DNA of 64,000 nucleotides from Bhargavaea massiliensis (GCF_018390575.1 NZ_JAHBCJ010000003.1:346595-410594); one strand, 5' to 3'. Numbered from the stretch's first letter, positions 34,011 to 45,558 are shown. Notes: generated from the sequence alone by a model not told the origin. Made by a program: numbers and translations.

Positions 34011-35201
34011 ATGGCTTACAATTTTGATGAAACAATTGAGCGCCGAGGGACAGCGAGTGCGAAATGGGACGCTGTAAAGGAACTTTTCGGTTCCGAAGAT
34101 GTTCTGCCGCTTTGGGTGGCGGATATGGATTTCCGTGTGCCGGAGGAGGTCGTCGAGGCGATCAAGGAAACCGCGGACCATGGAATTTTCGGATATACGC
34201 TCCGATCCGATGAATACAAGCAGGCGGTGAAGGACTGGATGAAGAACCGCCACGGCTGGGAGATTGACGGTGAGTGGATCACCCAGACGCCCGGCGTCGT
34301 CAATGCGCTGAATATGGCCGTTCTTGCCTACACGGAGCCCGGCGATTCGGTCATCGTCCAGCCGCCGGTTTACTATCCGTTCATGAAGGCGATCAACAAT
34401 CATGGCCGTCAAGTGGTCAACAACCCGCTGATCGACCGGGGTGGCCGCTATGAAATGGATTTTGACGACTTGGAGGCGAAAATTGAGGATAGCGGTGCGA
34501 AGCTTCTGTTCCTGTGCAACCCGCAGAACCCGTCCGGACGCGTCTGGACGCCGGACGAGCTAAAGCAGTTGGGCGACATCTGTGTGCGTCATGGCGTAAC
34601 CGTCGTTTCCGATGAGATTCACGGCGATCTTATTCTCGGCGACCAGCCGCATACGCCGTTTGCCGGCATTTCGGACGAGTTTGCCGAAATCAGCGTGACG
34701 TGCACGGCACCGAGCAAGACGTTCAACCTGGCAGGCCTTCATACGTCAAACATCATTATCCCTGATGAAGGACGTCGGAAAGCGTTCAATGTGCAGCTTG
34801 ATAAGTTTGCGGTCGGCGGCTCGTCACCGATTGGGGCTGCTGCGACCATTGCGGCATACCGCCACGGGCAGGAATGGCTTGAAAATCTGCTCGACTATGT
34901 CAGGGACAACTACGCCTTCTTAACGGAATTTACGGAAGCGAATATCCCGAAGCTTAAAGTGTACCCGCTTGAATCGACCTATCTTGCATGGGTGGACGCG
35001 CGTGCCCTTGGTCTGGACAACAAAGCCCTTGAGACGTTCATGGCCAAAGAAGCGAAAGTCGGACTTAATCAGGGACATATTTTCGGTCCGGGCGGAGAAG
35101 GATTCGTCCGTGTGAACCTGGCCTGCACGAGAAAGACGCTTGAGGAAGCACTTAACCGAATCAAAGAGGCGGTCAAAAAGCATCAGGAAACGACCGCCTG
35201 A
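34011..35201 (+). CDS. patB: PatB/MalY-type aminotransferase-fold cystathionine beta-lyase
   Basis: PLP enzyme cleaving C-S bonds of cystathionine or cysteine conjugates, 396 residues, the family size. The PLP lysine is in TCTAPSKTFNLAGLH; the cofactor Asp region is VSDEIHGDL and the Asn is in LFLCNPQNPSGRVW. The N-terminal LPLWVADMDFRVPEEV is the typical PatB/MalY opening. ATG at 34011 follows AAGGGGGAGTC. It is a single-gene unit with a strong terminator behind it. Some members are also regulators or aminotransferases, so the exact substrate is open. Confidence 0.9.
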   Translation: MAYNFDETIERRGTASAKWDAVKELFGSEDVLPLWVADMDFRVPEEVVEAIKETADHGIFGYTLRSDEYKQAVKDWMKNRHGWEIDGEWITQTPGVVNALNMAVLAYTEPGDSVIVQPPVYYPFMKAINNHGRQVVNNPLIDRGGRYEMDFDDLEAKIEDSGAKLLFLCNPQNPSGRVWTPDELKQLGDICVRHGVTVVSDEIHGDLILGDQPHTPFAGISDEFAEISVTCTAPSKTFNLAGLHTSNIIIPDEGRRKAFNVQLDKFAVGGSSPIGAAATIAAYRHGQEWLENLLDYVRDNYAFLTEFTEANIPKLKVYPLESTYLAWVDARALGLDNKALETFMAKEAKVGLNQGHIFGPGGEGFVRVNLACTRKTLEEALNRIKEAVKKHQETTA

Positions 35202-35207
35202 CCAGAG

Positions 35208-35233
35208 AGAACCGGCAGCTGCCGGTTCTTTTT
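35208..35233 (+). terminator. Intrinsic terminator after patB
   Basis: AGAACCGGCAG (35208-35218) is followed at once by its exact complement CTGCCGGTTCT (35219-35229) and TTTTTC. Confidence 0.9.
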
Positions 35234-35260
35234 CTGTTAGGATGCCGGGAGGGCCCCGGA

Positions 35261-35289
35261 TTGCAGGTCCTTCCTGCCGATGATAAACT
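35261..35289 (+). promoter_or_regulatory. Candidate glpP promoter
   Basis: TTGCAG (35261-35266) and TAAACT (35284-35289) are spaced 17 bases, 29 bases before the glpP start codon. Confidence 0.45.
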
Positions 35290-35318
35290 GTCCGTATTGA
35301 ACAGTGAGGAGTAGAATC

Positions 35319-35882
35319 ATGATTCGTTCCCAAAAGATTCTGCCTGCGTTCTCAACCATGAGGGAATTTGAACGATTTCTCGAAAGTGACTATGAAGTCG
35401 GGATCTTCCTGGAGCTGCATGTTTCTCAACTTAAGCATGCGGCGCAGATGGCGAAAGACCGCGGAAAGAAAATGATTTATCATGTAGACCTGATTCAAGG
35501 GCTGAAAAGCGATGAACATGCGACGGAGTACATTTGCCAGGAGTACAAGCCGTTCGGCCTCATTTCGACCAAGTCCAATGTGATCCGGAAAGCGAAGCAG
35601 AAAGGCGTTCTCTCCATTCAGCGGATGTTTCTGATCGATTCGCATGCCTTGGAGAAAAGCTATCAGCTCGTCGAACGGACAAAGCCGGACTTTATTGAGA
35701 TCATGCCCGGTGTCGTCCCGTGGATGCTGACGGAAATCAAACAGAAGCTTGGCATCGGCATTTTTGCCGGAGGGCTGATCCGGACTGCCGAAGACGTTGA
35801 AATCGCGCTTCAGGCAGGGGCCGAAGCCATTACCACATCCGATGCTGAACTGTGGCATCAATTCGCCGGTTCCGAAAACTGA
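35319..35882 (+). CDS. glpP: Glycerol-3-phosphate-responsive antiterminator GlpP
   Basis: RNA-binding antiterminator that, with glycerol 3-phosphate, lets transcription pass the leader terminators of glpFK and glpD. The 187-residue protein matches GlpP throughout: ILPAFSTMREFERFLES, GIFLELHVSQLKH, IYHVDLIQGLKSDEHA, PFGLISTKSNVIRKAKQ, PDFIEIMPGVVPWML and IFAGGLIRTAEDVEIAL. Start 35319 has TGAGGAG seven bases upstream. It lies directly upstream of glpF, and both leaders it should act on are present in this window, so the full regulatory loop is local. Confidence 0.95.
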   Translation: MIRSQKILPAFSTMREFERFLESDYEVGIFLELHVSQLKHAAQMAKDRGKKMIYHVDLIQGLKSDEHATEYICQEYKPFGLISTKSNVIRKAKQKGVLSIQRMFLIDSHALEKSYQLVERTKPDFIEIMPGVVPWMLTEIKQKLGIGIFAGGLIRTAEDVEIALQAGAEAITTSDAELWHQFAGSEN

Positions 35883-35901
35883 GACCGATGGATTTTGGTG
35901 G

Positions 35902-35930
35902 TTGACGCGAAAAGCGGAAAGCGTTATCAT
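35902..35930 (+). promoter_or_regulatory. glpFK promoter with overlapping cre-like site
   Basis: TTGACG (35902-35907) and TATCAT (35925-35930) are spaced exactly 17. GGAAAGCGTTATCAT (35916-35930) matches the CcpA cre core with one mismatch and covers the -10, so glucose repression by steric block is likely, as known for B. subtilis glpFK. Confidence 0.75.
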
Positions 35931-35937
35931 TTCCACT

Positions 35938-36026
35938 AAGTTAATAGGATGACGGAGAACAGGGAGATTCACTTTGAATGCAGCGGCGGTTTTTTTGCCG
36001 TTGCATGGTGAATTTCCCTGTTTTTT
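35938..36026 (+). terminator. GlpP-controlled leader terminator of glpFK
   Basis: Outer arms AACAGGGAGATTCAC (35958-35972) and GTGAATTTCCCTGTT (36008-36022), inner arms TGCAGCGGC and GCCGTTGCA, then six Ts. Upstream lie AAGTTAAT (35938) and CGGAGA (35953), both shared with the glpD leader and candidate GlpP recognition elements. Confidence 0.85.
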
Positions 36027-36058
36027 GTTTTGCCAACATACCGAAGGGGGAGACCGCA

Positions 36059-38406
<2,348 letters not shown>

Positions 38407-38415
38407 TCGGTTTCA

Positions 38416-38445
38416 TTGATTCTGCAGGCTGCGTTTTGGTATAAT
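38416..38445 (+). promoter_or_regulatory. glpD promoter
   Basis: TTGATT (38416-38421) and a perfect TATAAT (38440-38445) are spaced 18 bases, directly upstream of the leader terminator. Confidence 0.75.
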
Positions 38446-38452
38446 GAACTCA

Positions 38453-38536
38453 AAGTTAATGAATGTGTCGAGAGACTCGGAGAGACCTGATGCGCATGAT
38501 GGGGAGACCATCATGCCTGCTTCAGGTCTCTTTTTT
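38453..38536 (+). terminator. GlpP-controlled leader terminator of glpD
   Basis: Outer arms GAGACCTGA (38482-38490) and TCAGGTCTC (38522-38530), inner arms GCATGATGG and CCATCATGC, then six Ts. AAGTTAAT (38453) and CGGAGA (38478) precede it as in the glpFK leader, which marks them as shared antiterminator elements. Confidence 0.88.
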
Positions 38537-38575
38537 GTTGCTTTCAGTTCATTTACCCGATGGAGGGAAACGATA

Positions 38576-40204
38576 ATGGAATTTTCTTCGATAAAACGAA
38601 AACAGCTGCTTGAAGAAATGGGCAGCCGGGAATTTGACCTTCTGGTGATTGGCGGGGGCATCACGGGCGCAGGCATCGCCCACGATGCAGCAACACGCGG
38701 CATGAGCGTGGCCCTCGTGGAGATGCAGGACTTTGCTGCAGGCACATCCAGCCGCTCCACAAAACTGGTCCATGGCGGATTGCGCTATCTGAAGCAGTTT
38801 GAAGTAAAGATGGTGGCGGAAGTCGGAAAGGAGCGGGCGATCGTCTATGAAAACGGCCCGCATGTCACGACACCGGAATGGATGCTGTTGCCCTTCCACA
38901 AAGGCGGAACGTTCGGGGCATTCACAACGAATATCGGTCTCAGGGTGTATGATTTCCTTGCCGGCGTCAAAAAGGACGAGCGCCGCAAGATGCTGTCGGC
39001 CGATGAGACGCTCAAAAAAGAACCGCTCATCAAAAAAGAGGGCCTGAAAGGCGGCGGCTATTATGTGGAATACAGGACAGACGATGCCCGGCTCACAATC
39101 GAGGTCCTGAAGGCGGCGGTCAGTGAGGGAGCACTTGCGGCAAACTATGCCAAAGCAGAGGACTATATTTATGAAAACGGCAAGATCACTTCGGTTCGCG
39201 TGAGTGACCGGCTCGCTGGGGGAGAGACTGTGATCCGGGCGAAAAAGGTCGTGAATGCAACAGGACCGTGGAGTGACAAGATGCGCGATAAAGACGCCCC
39301 CGGAAGGAAAAAGCTCCGCCTCACCAAAGGTGTCCACGTCGTGTTCGACCAGAGCCGGTTCCCGCTCCGGCAGGCCGTTTATTTTGACACGCCTGATGGG
39401 CGCATGGTGTTTGCGATTCCGCGGGATGGCAAAACGTACGTCGGCACAACGGATACATTCTTCGACCAAAACCCTGTCAACCCGATCCCTCTGCCGGAAG
39501 ATGTGGACTACTTGCTGAAAGCGATCCGGTTTATGTTCCCGGACGTCAGCGTGTCCCCTGCGGATGTCGAGTCGGGATGGGCAGGGGTGCGCCCGCTCAT
39601 TTACGAAGAAGGGAAAAAAGAATCCGAAATCTCCCGGAAAGATGAAATCTGGGAGTCGGACAGCGGCCTGATTACGATTGCGGGCGGCAAGCTCACCGGT
39701 TACAGGAAAATGGCGGAGAGCGTCGTAGACCGTATTGCGGAAAGGCTCGGCGGAGGATTCGGAACGTGCAGGACAAGAGACTTGCCGATTTCCGGAGGGG
39801 ATGTCGGCGGCTCCGCAAAATTCCCTGCCTATGTAGAAGAAAAGGTTGCGGAAGGAGTAGCGGCCGGCCTCCCAAGAGAATTTGCGGATGCCATCCTTCA
39901 GCGTTACGGCACAAATGCCGGGAAGGTCTTCTCCTATATCAATGAATCCGGAGAAGGGGCATTGCCGAAGGAAGTGGAGGCGCTCCTGAACTATTCGATG
40001 CATCATGAGATGGCCGCCAAGCCGGTCGACTTCTTTATCCGCAGGACGGGCGCACTTTTCTTCGATATTGATTGGGTGCGGACCTGGAAAGATCCGGTCA
40101 TCCGTAAGATGGCAGAAGTCAATGGCTGGTCCGCTGAAGAGGAACAACTCTACCGCGAAGAACTGGAACAGGCACTATGCGAAGCTGTACCTGAAATGGC
40201 ATAA
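38576..40204 (+). CDS. glpD: Aerobic glycerol-3-phosphate dehydrogenase
   Basis: Membrane-associated flavoenzyme oxidising glycerol 3-phosphate to dihydroxyacetone phosphate, with electrons passed to quinone. The 542-residue chain is family-typical. FAD motif [19 protein letters not shown] near the N-terminus, then [19 protein letters not shown] and [19 protein letters not shown] (substrate/FAD site), [11 protein letters not shown] and late [16 protein letters not shown]. The C-terminal domain (about 410-542) is the DAO_C extension. SD TGGAGGG precedes ATG. It completes the glycerol pathway begun by glpF and glpK and is separately promoted. Confidence 0.95.
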   Translation: MEFSSIKRKQLLEEMGSREFDLLVIGGGITGAGIAHDAATRGMSVALVEMQDFAAGTSSRSTKLVHGGLRYLKQFEVKMVAEVGKERAIVYENGPHVTTPEWMLLPFHKGGTFGAFTTNIGLRVYDFLAGVKKDERRKMLSADETLKKEPLIKKEGLKGGGYYVEYRTDDARLTIEVLKAAVSEGALAANYAKAEDYIYENGKITSVRVSDRLAGGETVIRAKKVVNATGPWSDKMRDKDAPGRKKLRLTKGVHVVFDQSRFPLRQAVYFDTPDGRMVFAIPRDGKTYVGTTDTFFDQNPVNPIPLPEDVDYLLKAIRFMFPDVSVSPADVESGWAGVRPLIYEEGKKESEISRKDEIWESDSGLITIAGGKLTGYRKMAESVVDRIAERLGGGFGTCRTRDLPISGGDVGGSAKFPAYVEEKVAEGVAAGLPREFADAILQRYGTNAGKVFSYINESGEGALPKEVEALLNYSMHHEMAAKPVDFFIRRTGALFFDIDWVRTWKDPVIRKMAEVNGWSAEEEQLYREELEQALCEAVPEMA

Positions 40205-40214
40205 GAAAGAGGTG

Positions 40215-40260
40215 AACCGGAACAGGGCAAACAGAGATTGCCGTCTGTTCCGGTTTATTT
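40215..40260 (+). terminator. Intrinsic terminator after glpD
   Basis: AACCGGAACAG (40215-40225) pairs with CTGTTCCGGTT (40245-40255) around a 19-base loop, followed by TATTTGTTTTG. Confidence 0.8.
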
Positions 40261-40426
40261 GTTTTGTGAAAGCCCGAAGAAAGGCCTATGTTTTTCACCC
40301 GTACCTGGGCGTCCATTTTTCAATTTTCGACATCAATTTTCCTTTTTCGGTTTCAGTCTTACGCTCCATTGTGGGAGAGGGCGGCAGCGCTTACAATGAG
40401 GTCAAATCAGGATGGGAGGAAGGTCT

Positions 40427-42004
40427 TTGATCTACGAGCTTGAAATCACGATCAACCGGGGGGCAGAGGCGAGGCGGCTGATACAGGTGGACGGGGATAT
40501 GGCATTCGGGCAGCTCCATGAGGTGATCCAATCCGCATTTGAATGGGAACGGGGACATGAGTTTAATTTCAGGCGGAAACGTTCATCCGGGGAGCAGATT
40601 CCCATTCCGGAAGAACGGAAAGTCGCTGATGCGCTGAAGGAAGGGGATAAACTACTGTACAGCTACTTTGCCGATGGGGAATGGATTCATCAGCTTGCGG
40701 TCAAATCCGTACTGATCAAGGCGCCTGAAAACAGCGAACCGAATGTTGCTTATCCGAGGTGCCTGGAGGCTGAGGGAGAGCTGCTCCATAAGTATACCGT
40801 TCCGCCTATGTTTATCGAACCTGGGGTCCGGACGCCAAGTGATCTGGCATTTGACATCAACATGGCATTCCTTAAATTCGATGGCATCCCGACCCTCTAT
40901 GAAATAAACGGGATGTGGAGCGGTTCGGACCACTTCCGGAGGGAAGAAGAGACGGTGACGGACGAACAACTCAACCAATTTAATGAACTTCGCAGCGGGT
41001 GGAAAGGGTTGCTTCAGGAAGTGCTTGCAGCAATGAAATTGCTTTATGGTGCCAGGCCGTGGGAATACCTGAACGGCCGCCAGGTGATCTTCCTGGAGTT
41101 TGGAGACGGGGAAGAACCGCTGTTCATCCGGGTGCTGGGGCGCGAGGAAGATGAGTTTGGACTGGTCGTGTATTCCGGCTGGGACGGCTACCGTCATATG
41201 TGCAACGAGCTGGAGGGAAAGTTGACTGACCAGGAACGGATTCATGGATTCAGAGGGGTATATGCCACTTTTGTGAACAAGAAGCAGCTGAACCCGATCA
41301 CCCGGCGGATCTATAAAGAGCTGGGCCATACATTCAAACAATCCGGCTGGCCCCTTCTGGAAGCCATCGAACCCGGATGGATGCCGCAACTCCCGAGACC
41401 GCGGGACGCGGAGTTCCTCCTGCATGCCATCGGAGCTGTGCGTTCATTACTGAAAAGCTCCAGCGGTTTTTCCGCGCTTCCCGTGTTCCGGTCCGGCGGA
41501 GAAATGATCGGGTTCGTGGCTGAGGATAGTGGCGCCATGAAAGGCGGAATTGTCAAGACTCCCGATATTCCGCCGGAGCGGGTGCCGGGAATCCGGGTAA
41601 CGGACTATACCGTCAAGTGTCTGAAGAACCTGCCGCGTTCAGAACAGCGGATTGAATTCGATTTGTCATTGGCGGAGGTCTATGGCAGAGAACCGGTGAT
41701 GCAGCGGCTTTTCAACCCATTGCTGCTCGCTTCTGCCGAAGCGAACTCGGGCAGGACAATCCATTCACAATTCTTGTCCACGACCGATCCGGACATTCTG
41801 GCACAGGCCATGTTCGCGGACGTGCTGATCCACTTTCTTAAAATGTTGCCTGCAGAAGTTCACCTGACTGCAGGAACGGCAAGGAGACTGGGGCCGCTTC
41901 TGGGCATACTGGGAATCAAAGAACGGATCGTGTACCGGCTTCCGGGTGTGGAAAAAGCACGGGAGGCGGAAGTGGGCAAGGTGAAGGGGTATATCAGCTT
42001 GTGA
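40427..42004 (+). CDS. pRiA4b ORF-3-like (TnpR/IS1096 passenger-type) domain protein with unknown C-terminal half
   Basis: A 525-residue protein. The first 190 residues match the plasmid pRiA4b ORF-3 domain: IYELEITINRGAEARRLIQ, AFGQLHEVIQSAFEWE, HEFNF, LLYSYFADGEWIHQLAV and YPRCLEAEG. This domain is known from IS1096 passengers and from many chromosomal orphans; its function is unknown. The rest (about 200-525) has a mixed alpha-beta look; a resemblance of 430-525 to DUF6930 is possible but weak. TTG at 40427 is preferred because GGGAGGAAGG lies just upstream, whereas the ATG at 40412 lacks an SD. No transposase or terminal repeats are nearby. Confidence 0.65.
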   Translation: MIYELEITINRGAEARRLIQVDGDMAFGQLHEVIQSAFEWERGHEFNFRRKRSSGEQIPIPEERKVADALKEGDKLLYSYFADGEWIHQLAVKSVLIKAPENSEPNVAYPRCLEAEGELLHKYTVPPMFIEPGVRTPSDLAFDINMAFLKFDGIPTLYEINGMWSGSDHFRREEETVTDEQLNQFNELRSGWKGLLQEVLAAMKLLYGARPWEYLNGRQVIFLEFGDGEEPLFIRVLGREEDEFGLVVYSGWDGYRHMCNELEGKLTDQERIHGFRGVYATFVNKKQLNPITRRIYKELGHTFKQSGWPLLEAIEPGWMPQLPRPRDAEFLLHAIGAVRSLLKSSSGFSALPVFRSGGEMIGFVAEDSGAMKGGIVKTPDIPPERVPGIRVTDYTVKCLKNLPRSEQRIEFDLSLAEVYGREPVMQRLFNPLLLASAEANSGRTIHSQFLSTTDPDILAQAMFADVLIHFLKMLPAEVHLTAGTARRLGPLLGILGIKERIVYRLPGVEKAREAEVGKVKGYISL

Positions 42005-42096
42005 TTGATATCTATTGAACGCTTTTCATTCATCCCCGGAACAAAGGTGGTAAGATAGAGTATGAAGACTGAAAACTTTGAAAGGGGAGATTCAGA

Positions 42097-43415
42097 GTGG
42101 TTCAGGAAATGCAGCGTACCGGAGAAGCCAGCGAGATGATTTTGGTCAATGAGTATATTGATGGGGTGCTGGACCCGGGAAAGCCGATGCTGGGGCCGGT
42201 GAAAGACGGCGGTCATATTATTGCACACACGGCACCGGGCTGCTGGGGACCGATGATCACGCCTTGCATCCGGGGAGGTCATGAAGTGACCAAACCGGTT
42301 TATGTGGAGGGGGCGATGCCTGGTGACGCCATTGTCGTAGAGATCAAATCAATCGAAGTGACCTCACGGGCGACCGCGTCGGGTAATGACCGTCCGGTCG
42401 AAGGGCGTTTTGTCGGGGATCCATTCATCGCGGTCAAATGTCCGGGTTGCGGGACGATGTATCCGGAAACAGTCATTGAGGGCACCGGGCAGGAAGCAAT
42501 CCGCTGTGCAGAGTGCGGAGAGAATGTTACACCGTTTGAATTTACGAACGGCTATACGATGGCTTTTGATGAGAGTGGAACAGTAGGGGTGACTCTGACG
42601 GAAGAAGCGGCGGAACAGGTCGCCCGTGATGGCCGAAGTTATATGCAGACTCCCGAAAACTCGGTCCAGAATCCAATTGTGACATTCGCGCCGCAGACCT
42701 GGTCGGAACCATAGCCAGGACGCGCCCATTCCTTGGCCAACTCGGTACCACGCCGTCGAGACCTACGCCGGATTCCCATAATGCCGGCGACTTTGGATTG
42801 TTCCTCGTCGGTGCACCGCACGACTATTCCTGTACGGCTGAGGAACTGGAAACCCACCGGACCGACGGCCATATGGACATCAACCGTGTGCGTGCCGGCG
42901 CTGTGCTTATCTGCCCGGTTAAAGTGGAAGGCGGCGGTGTTTACCTGGGCGATATGCACGCCATGCAAGGCGACGGAGAAATCGCCGGACATACGACAGA
43001 TGTCGCAGGAATGGTCCATCTGCGGGTGCACGTTCTGAAAAACGCCAATCTCAAAGGCCCGATACTTCTTCCAAATGTGGAAGATCTTCCATATACGGCA
43101 AAACCGATCACCGAAGAGGAACGGGAGGCAGCCGAGAAAGTGGCTGCGAAGTGGAATGTCAGGAAGTTGGAGGAGTCCCTGCCCGTTTCATTTATCGGAA
43201 CCGGGCCAACGCTGAATGACGCGACCGAAAACGGGATGAAGCGCGCTGCTGACGTACTCGGCATCACCGTTGAAGAAGTGATGAACCGCTCGACCATCAC
43301 CGGCGCCATCGAAATCGGACGCCATCCTGGCGTCGTCACTGTCACGTTCCTTGCGCCTGTTGAAAAGCTGAAAGAAGCGGGACTTTATGAACTGACGAGG
43401 AAACAGTACGGATAA
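42097..43415 (+). pseudogene. Acetamidase/formamidase family gene split by a -1 frameshift
   Basis: Two frames together give one full-length FmdA/AmdA-type amidase of about 439 residues. The first frame (GTG 42097, SD AGGGGAG) stops at 42714; the homology passes at 42691-42695 into the next frame, where PADLVGTIARTRPFLGQLG continues and the second part runs to 43415 (GEIAGHTTDVAGMVHLRVHV, then IGRHPGVVTVTFLAP). One base appears missing in GCGCCGCAGAC. Between two CxxC pairs (CPGCG and CAECG) lies a zinc-ribbon-like insert. No slippery heptamer or stem is seen, so a real mutation or a sequencing error is more likely than programmed shifting. All other family features look intact. Confidence 0.85.
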
Positions 43416-43429
43416 ATCTATTAATTGGG

Positions 43430-43457
43430 AAAAGCGATGCCGCGGGGCATCGCTTTT
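43430..43457. terminator. Hairpin terminator, GCGATGCC type, copy 1
   Basis: AAAAGCGATGCC (43430-43441) pairs exactly with GGCATCGCTTTT (43446-43457) around GCGG. The same arm sequence recurs at two further terminators in this region. It lies between the convergent amidase and XRE-cupin genes. Confidence 0.88.
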
Positions 43458-43504
43458 CATCTTTTGCGTGAGTGTTGTAGGCCGGAGAGGCGGATGCAGA
43501 CGGT

Positions 43505-44047
43505 CTATTTTCCCGTGTCTGACGAGATGCAGAGAAACACGGTCCGTTGGCTGCTCCGGTTGTACCAGTAATGGGATTCACCGGCGTCATAGAAAAGTGA
43601 TTGGCCCATCGTGAGTATCGACAGTTCTCCGCCGACTTCCACGGTGAGCGTGCCTTCCAGTACGTAGACAAATTCCTGTCCGGCGTGGGTGATGGGCTGG
43701 CCGCCGTTTTGGCCGGGCTCCAATGTAACCTGCATCGGCATGAAGTCTGGCGCGCTGAAGCCAGCTGCAAGATTTCGGTAATGAACACCATAGGCTGCGA
43801 TGCGTTCGGCCATGATCATGTTTCCGTCCCCGGCTTGGCCGCCGTTTTCCTCCTCGAAAAAATGTCCCGGGCTGACCCCGAGTGCCACCGAAATCTTCTT
43901 CAGAGATTCCAGCGTGGCGGAGGTTTTACCGCGTTCAAGCTGAGAAAGGAAGCTGATGGAGAATCCTGATTGCTCTGCAACCTGCTTCAAGGTTTTCTGT
44001 TTGTCCTTGCGGATTGATTTGATTTTCTGACCCAGTGAACTGTTCAT
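43505..44047 (-). CDS. XRE-family regulator with C-terminal cupin sensor domain
   Basis: A 180-residue repressor-type protein. Helix-turn-helix (about 7-62) with LKQVAEQSGFSISFLSQLERG, then a double-stranded beta-helix cupin (about 105-178) with THAGQEFVYVLEGTLTVEVGG and DAGESHYWYNRSSQ, the His and Glu positions of a metal/ligand site. Regulators of this class control catabolic genes in response to a small ligand such as an amino acid, polyamine or amide. It is divergent from a transporter across a perfect palindrome. The neighbouring amidase and cyclodeaminase suggest the ligand is a nitrogen compound. Confidence 0.92.
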   Translation of the reverse strand: MNSSLGQKIKSIRKDKQKTLKQVAEQSGFSISFLSQLERGKTSATLESLKKISVALGVSPGHFFEEENGGQAGDGNMIMAERIAAYGVHYRNLAAGFSAPDFMPMQVTLEPGQNGGQPITHAGQEFVYVLEGTLTVEVGGELSILTMGQSLFYDAGESHYWYNRSSQRTVFLCISSDTGK

Positions 44048-44078
44048 TGACCGCTCCCCTAATTTTCAAAAAACTATA

Positions 44079-44143
44079 TTGACACCGCTTTCATTCTCGC
44101 CTAAGATAGTAGCATAAATTGAAGTGACACTTCAATTGAAGTC
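44079..44143. promoter_or_regulatory. Divergent promoters with a 21-bp perfect palindromic operator
   Basis: Plus-strand promoter TTGACA (44079-44084), 17-base spacer, TAAGAT (44102-44107) drives the MFS gene. A perfect palindrome at 44117-44137 (arm AATTGAAGTG, one central base) covers its start site, with a third half-site AATTGAAGTC at 44134-44143. On the minus strand TTGAAG (44135-44130) and TACTAT (44111-44106) make a promoter for the XRE gene straddling the same palindrome. Repression of both genes by the XRE-cupin protein is the simplest reading. Confidence 0.75.
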
Positions 44144-44181
44144 ATGCTTAAATCTGGAAAAGGGGATTAGGGGGAATTCAT

Positions 44182-45510
44182 ATGAAAGACAAGGACATGA
44201 GGCGCGTGCTGATTGCCAGCCTGGTCGGGAGCTCCATCGAGTGGTTTGATTACTTCCTGTACGGAACGGTCGCAGCGCTCGTCTTCAATACGATGTTCTT
44301 TGTTGCGGAGGATCCGTCAATCGGATTGATCCTGGCCTATGCATCGTTCGCGCTGTCATTCTTTATCCGTCCGCTCGGCGGCGTGATTTTCAGCCATATC
44401 GGGGACCGGATCGGCCGGAAAAAGACGCTTGTTTTGACACTAAGCCTGATGGGGGTTGCTACGTTCGCAATGGGGCTTCTTCCGACGTACTATGCGATTG
44501 GCATCTGGGCTCCGATTCTTCTCATCACGCTCCGTCTGATTCAGGGTCTTGGTATCGGCGGGGAATGGGGCGGCGCGATGCTGCTCGCGGTGGAGTATGC
44601 GCCAAAGGAGCAACGTGGCTTTTTCGGTTCCGTTCCGCAGATGGGCGTCACCATCGGGATGGTGCTCGGTACGCTAGCGCTGTCTGTCATGACACTCCTA
44701 CCGGAAGAAGCATTCATGAGCTGGGGCTGGCGTGTGCCGTTTCTGCTGAGTGCGCTGCTCGTTGTTTTCGGACTCTGGATCCGGAAAGGCATCGAAGAGA
44801 CGCCATCGTTCAAAAAGGTTCAGGCGGAAGGATCCGCCCCGAAAGTGCCGCTTGTCCACACCCTCAAGCATCACTGGCGTGAAGTGCTGATCGCGGTCGG
44901 TGCGAAAGTGGTTGAGACTGCTCCGTTCTACATTTTTGGGACATTCGTCGTATCTTATGCGACGACAAATGTCGGCCACACGAACAATGAAGTGCTGAAT
45001 GCCGTCATGATTGCGACCATCATCACGACGATCCTCATCCCGATCATGGGCAAGCTGTCCGACAAAGTCGGCCGCAAGCCGCTGTATGTTTGGGGCGCAG
45101 TCGGCATGATCGTGTTCGCCTTCCCGTACTTCTGGATGTTGCACGAAGGGTCCAATATCATGATGTTCCTCGCCACCATTATCGGACTGGGCATCATCTG
45201 GGCGCCGATCACTGCCGTACTCGGCACGATGTTCTCGGAAATCTTCTCTGCGGAAGTCCGCTACACCGGCATCACGCTCGGTTATCAGATCGGCGCAGCG
45301 GTTGCTGGGGGAACCGCTCCGCTGATTGCAACGACACTTCTACTGCAGTTCAACAACTCCTACATCCCCGTTGCGCTCTACATCATTTTCACGGCGGTCG
45401 TTTCGCTCGTTGCCATCTGGGCAGTACGCGACCGCAGCAACCAGCAGCTGGATGAAGAGACGGAGGTTCTTGACGCCAAGGGGAAGCTTACAGAAAAGCA
45501 GTTTGTCTGA
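44182..45510 (+). CDS. MFS transporter, metabolite:H+ symporter (ProP/KgtP/ShiA-like)
   Basis: A 442-residue, twelve-helix carrier of the MHS family. The group motif appears as SSIEWFDYFLYGTVAALVF at the N-terminus, the loop 2-3 signature as GDRIGRKKTL, and LRLIQGLGIGGEWGGAMLL in helix 4; KLSDKVGRKPLYVWG is the matching motif in the second half. MHS carriers import proline/betaine, dicarboxylates, shikimate or related organic ions with protons. It is controlled from the palindromic operator upstream and followed by the cyclodeaminase gene, probably in one transcript. The substrate is unknown. Confidence 0.88.
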   Translation: MKDKDMRRVLIASLVGSSIEWFDYFLYGTVAALVFNTMFFVAEDPSIGLILAYASFALSFFIRPLGGVIFSHIGDRIGRKKTLVLTLSLMGVATFAMGLLPTYYAIGIWAPILLITLRLIQGLGIGGEWGGAMLLAVEYAPKEQRGFFGSVPQMGVTIGMVLGTLALSVMTLLPEEAFMSWGWRVPFLLSALLVVFGLWIRKGIEETPSFKKVQAEGSAPKVPLVHTLKHHWREVLIAVGAKVVETAPFYIFGTFVVSYATTNVGHTNNEVLNAVMIATIITTILIPIMGKLSDKVGRKPLYVWGAVGMIVFAFPYFWMLHEGSNIMMFLATIIGLGIIWAPITAVLGTMFSEIFSAEVRYTGITLGYQIGAAVAGGTAPLIATTLLLQFNNSYIPVALYIIFTAVVSLVAIWAVRDRSNQQLDEETEVLDAKGKLTEKQFV

Positions 45511-45558
45511 GTTCGTGAAGGAACAGCATGCAGGAAAAACAAAGGTGGGTAATGCGTT

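Noticed and set aside
38549..40147. Long open frame antisense to glpD
   Set aside because: Lies wholly inside a well-supported glpD; no family resemblance.
40427..42004. Insertion sequence carrying the pRiA4b-like gene
   Set aside because: No transposase, terminal inverted repeats or target duplications could be seen on either side.
42680..42720. Programmed -1 frameshift in the amidase gene
   Set aside because: No X-XXY-YYZ slippery sequence, no internal SD and no strong stem after the site.
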